Positions 45,198-57,540 of a stretch of DNA of 64,000 nucleotides are shown one piece after another. The DNA comes from Trebouxia sp. TZW2008 (lineage: Eukaryota; Chlorophyta; Trebouxiophyceae; Trebouxiales; Trebouxiaceae). The DNA lies in NCBI GenBank assembly GCA_002118135.1, contig BDIU01000035.1, forward strand, positions 124,001 to 188,000, read 5' to 3'. Below the pieces are notes generated by a model. That model was not told the origin of the DNA and did no database searches. It saw nothing but the letters and a program-made list of their open reading frames with translations. Made by a program: the position numbers and the translations under genes. Each line of letters begins with the position of its first letter. Position 1 is the stretch's first letter.

Positions 45198-48100
45198 TTA
45201 CATCCCCAAATGTTCCAGCATGTCTATGGCCTTGGCACAACCCTCCTTCTCAACTTCCGCTTCTTTCTGTTTCTTTTTGGCTTCAAGATCTTTGCTGTCT
45301 TGGAAAAGTTCATGAGCTGTCGGGGGCACCATCAGTTGTATCCGGTGCTTCTGGATTTCAAACTTGTATGCCTTCTCATTCAATGGCTCTCCGTCGCAAT
45401 TGATGGTGAGGTCCTCATCACATTCCACCTGGCATCAGGCATGGAGATTGTCATTGCGGCATGCATGCAAGGAGAACGCATTTTTAGCAATGCTTCAATG
45501 GCAACAGAAAGGTCATGTTCTGCCAAACAAACACATGCATCGTGATGTGTGAGGGGTGTGTATATACAATCATGTGCCACACATGCCTCAGGACAGAACA
45601 GGTGCTTGAAATGTGGCAAGAGTTCACGTTGGCCATTTATTGATGAATCCTGTTTGGCCTGCCGTTTATTGGGTATTTTATTTATTTAATGCCATGTGTG
45701 GTCTAGCTTCACTGCAGCAGATGCACAAGCAATAGCATGTACTGTACAGGCTGCAATCCATAGCGCAAAAGGTCTTTCTCACAATCTTCATGCTTTCAAA
45801 GAGCTTCTAGACAAAATCGTCAAGAGCGTACGGCCAAACAGCATCTATAGTTGGTATGTGTTAGGCTAGTTTTACCCTTGAATTTGCTGCTTAGCTGTGC
45901 CTAATCGGCTAAAGAAGGTGACTTGAAACGTCCGAAAATGCAGGTGCACATGTAGACGGTCTCTTGCTGTGTTCAGAAGTGCTGTGCACATAATGGAGTA
46001 ACAGAAAGCAGCATCTCACATGGGACAGCAACAGGATCACCTCTAGCCAAGGTACTCTCATGGTCTTGATGGACTCGGCAAGCTCATCATTGTCTTTACC
46101 GCCCATAGCAACCACTTGCAGCAGCTCGGGAACCTTGTCTGGAGCCACGTTCTGCACATAGGTCACATCCAGCAGACCATCATCAATCTTGGCTGCAGGA
46201 CACATCTTCATGCCACCACCTGCAAAACAGCTCTCAAAGTCATACAAGATCATAGATATTAAAGTTTTCAATGAGCAAACACACTATCCCATTTGATAGT
46301 CTGCGCTGTGAAGTAGCATACGGTGGTATCAACAACGTCAGCCTCTGATGAGTCATTGGCATGGTTAATGTGCATCGTACGTGTCCTGCAGTGGCTCTCA
46401 TTAGACCTTGCGGAACAAGACTTGCAGCTGTTGCTCAAGGGTCTACCTGATGATCAACTGCAAGAAGCACTCAACAAGCTGAATTCACGGTGGCTGCATA
46501 CCAGCACATGAGCATTGGCTGCTGCATCTGCCGACCTGCAATGATTAGTCACATGGGTGCATGGGTGTTTTCAATGTGCGCAACAGCAGTAGTGCAAGCG
46601 CTCTTTGAGATGCAAAATTCTTGGCAAAAGGGAGATAAATAGCTGCACTGGAAGCCTTGTGTGATCTTTCCCGGGCTGCCTCTTTAGACTGAGGCTCCCG
46701 CTGTGCCGCCTAACGGCTTAGAATTTGCTTCTTTGGGTTTTCTGCTCTGGTAGCCCAAGAAGCATTCTTTTGCATTTACACGCACTTGCATTGGCAAAGT
46801 AGCACCTGCTTGTTGTGCATTGCCCACAGCCAGCACCAGCAGGTCTCCCTCCCACTCCTCCACTTCTCCTTTCTCAGAGCTGTCTTGCCGCTGCCATTCA
46901 ACAGAGCTTTCATGCGTGGTGTTGGGTGCTCTGCCTTTGGCGTGCTTACTTGATAACTCATTTACATGTGTCACGCCTGTGACATATACAAGGGATCAGC
47001 AACACAGCCACTGCGATTGTGCTGTCACAGCAGTGGCATCTGTTCAAAGCTTAGCATTGGGTCAATCAGCCAAGATCAACTCAAGGTGGATGATGATTGG
47101 ACGTATAGCGGCATTTTATCCCTCATTGAGCAGATTTCACATTGCTGGCATGAGTAATGGGTCAATGAGATGCTGTCCAGCAGGCAGGCAGTCTACATTG
47201 CAAGCCCAACTCAGCAATACACTGCAATATGAGTGCCGGCTGAGTCCATGATCTGTCCTGATTGCAGAAAAGATTGTTTGAACCTACCTGCTTGTCAGAT
47301 GCAATTTGGGCAGAACGATACCAGCATCTTGTCCACAGTTCTCAGACACGATGGAACCCCACATCAACATAAGTCACCACGGCCAAAACGCATGCTTGCC
47401 AGCTGCTGATGCTGCAAGAAAGGCGCTTGTCATGCTGACAGAGACCATTGCAACACCTTGATGAGCACAAGATGCACTGGTGCGATTGAGCAAGGCAAGT
47501 ATGAGCGCCATGAGAACAGTCTTTGCTGAAAATGGCAACAGCAGTACCTTGATGGCCTCACCAGTGATGACGTAAGCTGCTCCACCCACTTTGTCCTTCA
47601 GACCGCTGTCAGTCTGTTTGGCTGCCTCTGTGCCAAACCCACCAGTGGCCATGTTGACAAAGTACTTGCCATTGGCTGATGCAATATCAACTGGCTTGGA
47701 AACGCCTGCAAGGTCCAAGGAACAAGGCGTCGCATGTTGCGTACACACATGCTGCAGGAGTGACTCTCAAGCTCAGCTATGCACAAGGGGTGTTGCTTCA
47801 GCTTGTGTACGGTTGCTTGCAAATGCTTGACAGCGCATCTAGCCATGCTTTGTTGACAAGTACATGTCAAATTGACAATCTACCACAGCTCACTGGCAGT
47901 GATAATACCGCATGGAAGTCTTGCCATTGCATCACTTGCTTCTCAAGCGTGACCTGCAGGTCATTAAAGCATTAGCACACAACGATGTCACAAAGATAAG
48001 TACCTTGGACTGCTGTTTGCATGGCCTGCACCAAGTTGTCATCAGGGATGGTCAATGAGGTTGCAAAGTCATTTGCTGTGCCCAATGGCAAGACAGCCAA

Positions 48101-49128
48101 ACAAGTTTCCTTGGGCGCATCTTGCTGCACTAGCTCATTGACGACTTGATTTATGGTGCCATCACCTCCAGCTGCAATGAGGATGTCATAATCTGCATGA
48201 CAAAATGCTGGCTCAACACATTGCCGTGCTGCGTGGCAATCTGCACAGCATGATGCATGTGCAACCTACTGCCATGCTGCTTTTTGCTTGACGCTGCTTA
48301 TTCACACATGCCAGGGGAACTGCAACTAAGCAAGCGCCTGCATTCTCATGCAGATCTGCAACATGACCATGATGTACACTTGACTCATGAGTAATGCATG
48401 ATGGCAGGATGCAACTGTAGAAAGTGAAGCATTTTACAATACATGCGTTTGCAAACCAGACATTGTCACAGCTTGACGCAAGCAGACAGGGACTGCAGGC
48501 GAGTCAGTACCATGCCGCGCATGCAGCATGCCTGTGAATATGACAGCACATTCTATGTCAAGGTGACTTGAACATACTGTCAAAGTGTGAAACAAGCTTC
48601 TCAACTCCTTTGGACATGTCATCTGGGCTTCCAGTCTTGATCAACTCGATCCTATGACCATCCTTTTGCAGCCAAGCATATGCCTCCTTGAACTCAGGAG
48701 TGTCAGCCTTCTTGCCATGAGCTAGCAGCAGCACCCGTTTGTGCTGCATTAGGCCTTTCTGCTCAGCTCGACATAGCAGGCTCTTTGTGCTGCCTGCAAA
48801 CAGCATTGAAAGCATGGTGACAAGAGATCTTTTGCTTTGCTTTGAATACTTGCAGCAGGCAGCAGAGCTGCAGATCTCAAGCAGGGCATTGCTGTGCCGA
48901 CACGACCCGCCGTTTCATGACCGGCAACGGCATGCTGCAGTTCATGAGTTGAGAAACAAAGTAAGCTTGACAGGAGGGCTGCGGACGTGCGTTGCGTGCA
49001 GACGGTACAACGTTCTCACGTCGTAATCGTGCAGACCGGTGCGTGCGAGCAACAGGCCTTGTTTTCCGCAGTTGAACACCAAGCGTGTTTGATGTCGGTT
49101 TTGCCGAAATCATCAGCGCGTTGCGCAA
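45198..49128 (-). CDS. YegS/diacylglycerol-kinase-type lipid kinase
   Basis: A kinase of the DAGK catalytic family (YegS/DgkB/sphingosine kinase), which phosphorylates a lipid hydroxyl with ATP. Exons 48793-48578, 48192-48004, 47705-47548, about 46956-46806, 46219-46041 and 45428-45198 close in phase. Motifs: RVLLLAHGKK (N-terminal strand), ILIAAGGDGTINQVVNELV (the ATP-binding GGDGT), VLPLGTANDFA, VDIASANGKYFVNMATGGFG, GDLLVLAVGNAQQAG, then MCPAAKIDDGLLDVTYV and a C-terminal INCDGEPL strand. The first exon (toward 49128) looks like a basic transit-type leader but its donor was not resolved, so start and targeting are uncertain. The C-terminus ends in a charged helix (KKKQKEAEVEKEG). Confidence 0.87.
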
Positions 49129-49400
49129 CTGGTACGAGCTGTTGCTGAGACGATTCTAGTTTGACTCGGTCAAACGGTGCTAGGCCTGAAGACTCGCCTG
49201 AAGAGCTCTGCAAAAGGCAACTGCATGAAGATTATCTTTCCCGCGCGCATGCTTCTTCATTCAGATGTGTACTACTTCGAAACAAGGTCTCCAGCTTGTC
49301 GCCGTGTCGACTTGTGTTGCTCGATCATGACTTGGGTCAGGTGTGATCTCTGTTCGCTTAGGTCAACCAGTGCTCGCTGCTTGACTATGCGCGCAAATCT

Positions 49401-49966
49401 TTAATGTCTGGCCATGCTCAGTTGCTGCAGAATGCATGTTCCTACCACCGGCAACGTCGGAATCAAGACGCGTTCCGGCTCGTTGAGCAGCGAACCGTAC
49501 CCTTTTTGGTGTGTGACTTTACAACTGCATTGGAGTCTTGCATCATCATGAGCATCAGCATTACTTGTGTACAGTCCTCGTAGTCGGTAGTGGTCAGTAG
49601 GAACATTGCGAGTGAGCGACGAGTCAGCGTTCCAGCAGCAAAGAAACTGGCAGCCATCAGGATCTGCAAGAGCATTTTAGGTGTCCAGCAGGACATGCAC
49701 TGTGATTATTGATGCTGGCATGCTTTTCACCTGTCACTAGTGCGCAGAGACTGCTGGCAATGTAGTACCTGATATCAATGCTTCTGAACACAGCAGCTTT
49801 GCATGCTCGGACAGTACGTGCTTGTAGTGTATTGCTGTCTAACAGGCGCTCAACTGCCTGCTCCAGAAAATGCACGGGGTAGCAAATGCCGTGATATGCA
49901 CATGTGTCCACTCAACATACCTCTTTGACCATGAGCCAGCTGCAACTTTCGAACACATGCAGCCAT
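49401..49966 (-). CDS. Tentative small gene of unknown function (143 residues)
   Basis: Three possible exons (49966-49921, 49853-49731, 49663-49401) with GTATG and GTGAA donors and AG acceptors join in phase to MAACVRKLQLAHGQR, VERLLDSNTLQAR and onward, ending in a TAA stop at 49401. Exon 3 has 87 open codons. I recognise no domain. Support is only splice signals and open frame; another frame of exon 3 is also open for about 75 codons, so chance is not excluded. It lies head-to-head with the response-regulator gene. Confidence 0.35.
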
Positions 49967-50701
49967 GATTAGTCCCATGCACTCAGGCTAAATGCCCTTT
50001 TTGCTGGAGGGTGCTAAGCACATTGAGCTCAAGCATAGTACTGCATGAGATGCCGATGACATTGAGTGTAGCAAACATCGCATAACCAGCTAGCTGTAGC
50101 ACACGGCACAAAGGCCCTCTTCAAGGGCCTTCGCACTCTGCCTAATACCGTCTTGACCAGCACCAACTTCTGAATCAATTCCACACCTCTTCTGTTCCTT
50201 TTTGGGTGACATTCGTCAACGCTATCTGCATGCAAGCTTATTACTGAGTTTGATGACCTTGCGCTGAAGCATTGCACCAGGCTTGCCCTGCAATCAGCCT
50301 AAGCTCGTCTTAAGCGCTGGACCTTTTGTATGACTAAGCTCTGCAACCGTAGCCATGAATCTTGCCCAGATCTCTTGACCGATTGTGTCTTGGTTGAACC
50401 CTAGGCCGAAATCAGCTGAACTCTCTCAGTTCGCTGCCAGATAGTACTTTGAGCTATAGACATTCTACAGGAATTCGATACAGCCGGCAGGGTTTGGTGC
50501 TCGAGCTGAACGCACATGCACAATCAGAGCTCCTGAACCACAAACTGACTGCACCGCGTACCGGTAGAGCAATCGAGTGTAGATCTACTGTGCTTGGCGC
50601 ATTTTGCTGTTGATTTGACGCTGGTTTCACGATATCGAGGTATAGCGAGCGTTTGACCGGCGAGTTGGGCCGGACGCGGCGAGGATCACAGCTGGCTTGG
50701 T
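49967..50701. promoter_or_regulatory. Upstream region of the response-regulator gene
   Basis: About 735 bases without a supported gene. The last 200 or so bases before the ATG are CpG-rich. No defined clock element was identified by eye. Confidence 0.4.
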
Positions 50702-53067
50702 ATGGCGTCTAAGCAAGGCTTGTTCGGCCAAGCAGACGCAAGAGGGGCCGAGGCATTCCACATCCTCTTGGTCGAGGATGACGAGCTCACGCTCAAAGTG
50801 ACGGAAGGGCTGCTCCGCCACTGCGACTACCAAGGTATGGGCGATTTGTGTCTTTTGTCACGCCGAGCAGCGTCCTGGCAGTCGTAAGCAAACTGTTCTG
50901 CTGCTGTCGACAGTGTCTTTGGCTCGCAATGGCCGGCAAGCTTTGGAGGCGCTTCAATCTCCCGAAGGAGAGACTATCAACCTGATACTGACGGACGTTC
51001 TTATGCCTGAGGTGTGTGCTATGCTAGCTGCCAACAAGCGTCGAAGAACTTTCCTGGTTCCTCAATGCAGCATGCAGCCAATTGCTTGTTGTGCACTTGG
51101 GTGGCTGCCTGATCTTGTGAGCAAGCTGACTGCTTTGCCACTGGTACTTGAGCTACTCAGACTCGCTACTTACACGTGCTCTGTCTGCAGATTGATGGCA
51201 TTGAGTTGATGACAGAGCTGCTGCAGAATGAAGGCTGGAGCCATATACCTATCATAGGTACATCAATCTGTACATCACTTGCTTGACATACATTCTGACA
51301 ACACATTTCCACAGTGGCGGTGCAACAATCCTATCAAGTTGAAGTCATCACCATATGCTGTGCATGATTGACACTGTCATGCTGTGCTGCAGTGATGAGT
51401 TCACAGAGCTCTCAAGAGCTGGTGCTCAAAGCCTTTGAGGCTGGTGCGAAAGACTACCTGATCAAGCCTGTGCGCCGCAACGAGCTAGCTACCTTGTGGC
51501 AGCACGTCTGGCGAGTCAACCGAGATCTGATGCCAGCCAATGGTCACAAATTGCGGCTTCTGCCGTCAAAGGCGAAACACTATACAGGCGCTGACAGCAG
51601 TCATCACAATGACATCTCAGCTTCCCCACTGCATCTGCTTTGTGAGGTGGCCTCAAATGAACATCAAGCCAGCAGGCTTACAGCACAGTCTGGCACAGCA
51701 GAGAATGAATCGTCACATGCAAACCACAAGAACCACTACGGGCTCAGCCCAGTTGAACTCAAGATCCAGCCCCTTGATGTCACCCCTTCACACCCTGCTG
51801 CTACAAGGGCGGCCCCCAGCAGTCTTCACTTGAATGCCAATCAGCTCACCAGCAACCACCATAGCATGCCAGCAGCCCTACGTGAGCTGGCAGCCTTGGG
51901 AAACAAGCTGGAGAAGGAGCGTTCCAGGCAGCAGCCCAGAAGCAGCGACGAAGATGAACAGCCGCCAACCGGGTCAGACGCTGTCAATGCATTGCACCAC
52001 AGCGAGAGCACCTCACCCTTCCAGAGCTTCACAGCCTTTGTGCCTAGGCCTTGCAGTAGAGGAGATGCTAACGAGCCAGTCAGCCTAAACCCACCAAATG
52101 CACTGCAGCAGCTGTCATTGGCTCATGACCCAGCAAGGGATTCAAGCCTGGTTGCTAGGCTGTCAGGGCATGCTGCTGGGGTGACTGCTGGGCAACAGCA
52201 GCAGTTCTTTCAGGCTTTCCAAGCTGCTGTTGAGCAGCATCAGCTGGCTGTGGAGGCGTGTGCTGTGAACAGACGGGCAGCCATTGCCAAATTCCGTGAG
52301 AAGAGGAAAGCCAGAAACTTCAACAAAAAGGTACTTGTCCTCTACAACGTTTGACATCTACAAGCTACTTGTTTTGTGGGTACAGACCAGTGTCCAATTG
52401 TGCTTGCATCAGGTGCACTGGGATGTTAAACTCAAGGTCTGCGGCTTTCGACACCTCGTTCTCACAGTGATAGAGCAACCTGCTGACACGCATTGGCAGA
52501 TGTTGGAACTCAGGCAGAGTTCTGCACATTGGCAGTCAAAGGTCATAGTGCGATCCTCACAACATCCATGTCTCATGCAGGTGCGTTATGAGAGCAGACG
52601 GCGGCTGGCAGAGACTCGGCCGCGTGTGAGGGGGCAGTTTGTCAAGGCTGGCACAGCTGCTGCCCAAAGTATTGCTGCACAGGTCAGCCTTGCCACCTCT
52701 GCTGCCTGCTAGCTGTCCTTGCATTGACGCGTGGTGTTTGCTAAAATCAGAGTGCATGCAACATAGAGGTATGCGCTCTGTTGCATTGAAGAGTTGAGAA
52801 TTTGCGCAAAAAAGCTTACTGCAGCGTTTCAAGTTGTCAGTAAGCAGATCTTGGTGCAAGTGCTGAATGTTGTGGACTGTTTGCAGCTTTGCACAGACGC
52901 TCGCCACAAATGTCAAAGCTAGATGCACACTTAATGAGACTGAGCAAGGCCTCCACAATGTCAAAGCGGTTCCGGTCTTGATCTTGCTGTTTGTGTGGCA
53001 GGAAGCAGCTACAGCCACAGGCCCTTCAGCAAATCAGAGGAATGATGTTGCTGCTTCTGTTCAGTGA
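50702..53067 (+). CDS. Receiver + CCT-domain response regulator (TOC1/PRR-type clock protein)
   Basis: Six exons (50702-50834, 50914-51011, 51191-51257, 51393-52330, 52581-52682, 53002-53067) close in phase to 467 residues. The N-terminal receiver domain has the acidic pair in LLVEDDE (D26, D27), the phospho-acceptor position in LILTDVLMP (D72), and LIKPV with K124. Near residues 388-433 is a CCT domain (NRRAAIAKFREKRKARNFNK then VRYESRRRLAETRPRVRGQF), a nuclear DNA- and protein-binding module. This pairing defines the plant and algal pseudo-response regulators, which act in the circadian clock. The middle is a low-complexity Ser/His/Gln linker. Unlike most land-plant PRRs, D72 is kept. Confidence 0.94.
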
Positions 53068-54444
53068 GTCCTGCATTCCACCGCCAGCCAAGTCTTCAGT
53101 TGAGTGATGTTTCAGTTTCCTGCGTATAATGCAGGCGCTTTTTGCAGCTTGGTGTCCTGATGCAAATGTGCTGTGGCAATGCATGTCAGCCACCTTCTTT
53201 CTTCACGAAAACCATTTCTGACTGCAGCCTCTGGTTTTTTGTTGAACTGTCAGGTTGACCTTCAGCGTTTTTGGCTGACTGGTGGAGTTACTGTTTTGTG
53301 TCTTGTACATTTCTCTGTATTCTACACTGCCATTCTGGGAATGGTCTTGCATTTTTGCAATGGGAAGCGTTGACTGTTGCAGCAAGCGAGGTCTCATTTT
53401 GAGGAATACATACAGCGCATACGTGTCTTGCTTTTTGGTGTCAACGAATTGTTTATGAGTGTCTGTTTTAGCTGAAACAGACATTCTCAGTACGTTATTG
53501 TGGTGTGGGATCATTGTAGCAGCCTTTTACTATGTCATGCTTAGCCTAGCCCGTTTGTTCCTGCCTTGCAACGATCCTGAGCTGCAGTGCCGCCCTCACA
53601 TCCACCTCTCTTTTGTGTCTCTCGCGCGTTGCTGTAACGAAAATTACCGGAAAAATGTTGTGGTGCACAGCTAGCGACCGCAGCATGGCAATGCACATGC
53701 TGCCTTCTTCGCCCGCTTGGCCAATGTTGATTGGTACGGGAAGAAAATAATTTGTTGTTGAGTCTATGACACGCCAGCATCAATACTGATGTCCACAATG
53801 CATTAACGTCATCACCACTGACATAACCTGGGTCTTGGCTTTTGCCAGTTATCCTAGATCTTGTGTGGGGCATGTAATCATGGTATCACGTTAAAAGAGC
53901 ATTGTCCTAGCCCTGATCAGGCCATGAAATGTGCAAAAACGGGTCGTAGTTGCGAAGTTACTGAGTTGCTTGACAACAGGCCTAGCTTGCTATACGCCCC
54001 ACCGGCAAGCATGCATTGCCACTAGCACGAAGCAGTGATTCTGCACTGAGTCCAATTGAGTCCTACATGCTGCCCAACAAGCTCAACTCAGTTCTCAATG
54101 CATCTCACATGTGACCTGTTACCAGTGAAAACAGCTGCTATGCTGCTGAGCGCTTTTGCTTGCTGTTAAAATCAACCTGTGAATATGTGCAGACACACCA
54201 ACGAAGCTGCTGATGTCTTTTGGTCAACAAAATGACACCTGGAGGATGTTCAAGTCTATGGCCATGCATGCTAATAAGCTGGCATGACGCATGGCAATCT
54301 GGTCACATGCTGACTGCCTCAGACAGAGACAGGACCATCTTACAGCTGGCTGTTCCAAGGTGCCAGCAAAAACGGCAAGTCGCATGAAGCGTTCCCACAT
54401 CAGCGCATTTCATTGTTAGATGGCATGGGCTCATTTGTTGCTGA
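53068..54444. other. Long convergent intergenic region
   Basis: About 1.4 kb between the converging stops of the response regulator and PfkB-LOG genes. Open stretches near 53173-53373 and 53459-53674 are hydrophobic but lack splice context or recognisable domains. No RNA gene or element seen. Confidence 0.45.
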
Positions 54445-57400
54445 TCACGTGGCGGCCGAGTTCACCCTGGACAGCTCCCCGTTATTCGAAAATTCCTGAT
54501 GACTGTCTCGCCTAATCAGACTGCTTGCTCTGTGCAGCGTCAATTGTGTGCCGTGACTGGTTCTGGGAAGGTGATAGAAAGACGCCAGACAATGTAACAC
54601 TTCATCGTTGCTAGATGCAACCATGATGTCTGTTAGCTCTGGTGTTCCAACTGTGCCGTTTTGCACCATAGCACTCAGGAAATTCATCAAGCCGTCATAG
54701 AAGCCGTCATAGTTGCAGAGGATCAGAGGAACTGCCAGCTTGCTGCAAGATGCAATACATCCAATCAGTGCATCATCAATGAGTCATCTTACATACCATT
54801 GTATACAACCATTTGATGCTGCGTGTCTTTCACTAAGGATTGTGCATTGTATACAACCGTTGTGATCAAATATACCATTAGGCAAACCAGTTAGCTTGAC
54901 AGCAATGTTCACAGTACAGGCAAGCATGTATGAGTGGCAAAAGTGAGTGTCACATGGCAGTGTCATATGCATCTAGGTGATACAGGTCTAAGTGGGTATG
55001 CAATGTCAATTGACAGTGTCAGATGTGTCTGAATGATACATGTGTGGGTGGACATGCAAGTGCAAAGCCCTAAGGTCTTCTGAGTTCAATTTGCAACCAC
55101 CAGCAGGCGGATGCCGCAGAAGCACTTGACTTCCTCAACACGAATATATAAAAGCACAGGGCTGTCATTATATGCAAGAACTGCCCCAATGCCAGCGTTG
55201 CAGACCCCAAATCCTAAAGGCATCTTCTGTGAATTGGGGCAAGGCTAGGACAAAACACCCACAAAGCACTCATTCCTGCAGATCTTGTGGTTGCTCATGG
55301 CATGTTGTTCGCTATGAAATTGAAACATCTTTTTGTAAATAAGGTCTGACCTGCCTAGCTTCTTCAACTGGTCCAGCGTCATGTTTTCAAACAGCTCACC
55401 CGTCGTGCCAAGCCCCACAGGCAAGAAGATGTATGCAGTGTGATCATGCGTCAGTCATGTAATGCACATCACCAGAGGTGCACTCACCATGATCATGCAA
55501 GCACTTACCTGCCTAGCTTCTTCAGCTGAACTTGCGTCATGAGTTCAAAAAGCGCGTCCATTGAACCAAGCCCCACAGGCAAGAAGATGTATGCAATGTG
55601 AGCATGCATCAGGCATGTAACGCACATCACCAGATGTACTCACCATGTTGATGCAAGCGTTTACCTGCCTAGCTTCTTCAATTGGACTAGGGTCATGATC
55701 TCAAACAGCTCATCCATTGTGCCAAGCCCCCCAGGCAAGAAGATGTATGCAGTGTGGTCAGATTCCTTGCTGCGCACTCCAGAATCCACTAGGGCAACTT
55801 TACGGGAAGACAGGAATCTGCAGAAGACTGCGCAGTCGGCGGGAAGGTAGGAGGCAGTACGCACGGTGGTGCCAGCTTCCCGGGAGATCCTGATGCCGCC
55901 TACAGGCGCTTTGACGGACTGTGCACCTGTGTCAATATGAAGGAGCTTTTTCAGCAACAAAACCTGGAATTTCAAATGCCCTGCCTTCAATGACATAGAC
56001 TCAAGGCTGTGACGTACTGTCTAAACTGCCATGTGTGTTGTGTAAGTGAGCAGCTGCTGAGCAGCAGCTGGGCCAACTGCCCCCCAGCTCCAAGTTCTGA
56101 CCCCAACTGGGATGAACCCTGCCTTATGCACAGTGTTGCCCATGTGCATCACATGTCATCAGCAAGACTCACCATTAGTTGCAGCATACATCATACCCGG
56201 CCCACAACCTGACCAGGTGGTGAACGTTATGGTGGTGGGGATATACAGGTGTGGCCATGACTCATGGATTTGACCCATGATTGTGACTCAGCATTAGTAG
56301 CAGCTTGCATCATGCCAGGACCCTCCCCCTGACCAGGTGGTGCACCCTAGCAGCTGGGCCACCTGATGCCCCAGTGAAATAGCCCTACCCCAGCGGGAAA
56401 AATTTCTGCTGCATGCACAGTGCTGAACATGTGCATTCCATGTGATCACCATGACTCACCATTAGTCGCAGCTTGCATCATGCCCGGTCCACCCCCTGAC
56501 CAGGTGGTGCACCCCAGCAGCTGGGCCACCCGCACCCCCAGCTCCACAGCCCTACCCCAGTGGGGTGAGTCCTGCCTCAGGCGGGCACTGCCGTAGTAAA
56601 CCACCCCTCGACCCAGCTTCTCAATGAGGGCGTAGCACTCTAGCAACTCATGGTGTACTGCTGTGGCTGAGTCACGCACTGCTGATGCTGCCAAAGCTCC
56701 GTGCAACCTGCGGCCAATGCAAGCTCTTCAACCTAGTGCAAGACAGCGTGCAAGGCGTAAGTACCTGTGCTCTTGCTTGTACCGATAATAAAAAGCAGCA
56801 AAGGTTGCACAACAGGAGCAGAAAGGGTTGGAGGCGCCGATGCTTCAGCTCCTATGCATACATGACATAAAGATGACTCATGTTTGCAATTTGACACAGC
56901 AGCTTCACTGCATACACATGCTGAGTCTGACAGCTATGGTCCAAGCAGTCAACAGGACTTAGTGTTCAGAAACTAGAGCGCAGTTGCCAAAGAAAATTGT
57001 ACAAGTGTAGCAGTGCAAGACTCCGCAGACAACCACTCAAAGGTCTGCATACCTGTCAAACAGCCATTTCCAGTTGGTCTGAGTCATCTCTGCTCCTAGG
57101 GTCTGCACAATGGCACCGCCAGCCAGGCAGCCCATGTGACAGGACTTCTGCAGGCTGTACTGCCTCAGTAATCCATACAAGAAGCCACTCGCAAACAAGT
57201 CACCAGCACCTGCATATCACAGCACATGCTGTTGGCACTGACTCATCATGACCGTGTATGTCATGGTCCAATGGCAGCCCTCGCAATGCTTGCTTGCGAG
57301 AGCATTCTAGCTGCAAACTGCAGAGCAAGTAGCTCATTGCAGCAATATGGACAGCACAACTGCAGCACACGTACAGCCTTGATCAGGGTTTGACGGTAAG

Positions 57401-57484
57401 TCAGCTCCATGTGCTGGAACATGTTATCATTATTATTATTGTAATGATTATAAATACAATTATTATTATTATTATTATCATTAT

Positions 57485-57540
<56 letters not shown>

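Noticed and set aside
53173..53674. Two hydrophobic open frames that could be small membrane proteins
   Set aside because: No domain, no splice signals, and they lie in the 3' flank of the response-regulator gene.
56446..56706. Separate LOG gene starting at an internal Met (MHGALAAS)
   Set aside because: The codon read as Met is not needed: an acceptor directly before GTTGCACGG joins in phase with the PfkB exon, making Leu there, and no promoter-like gap exists.
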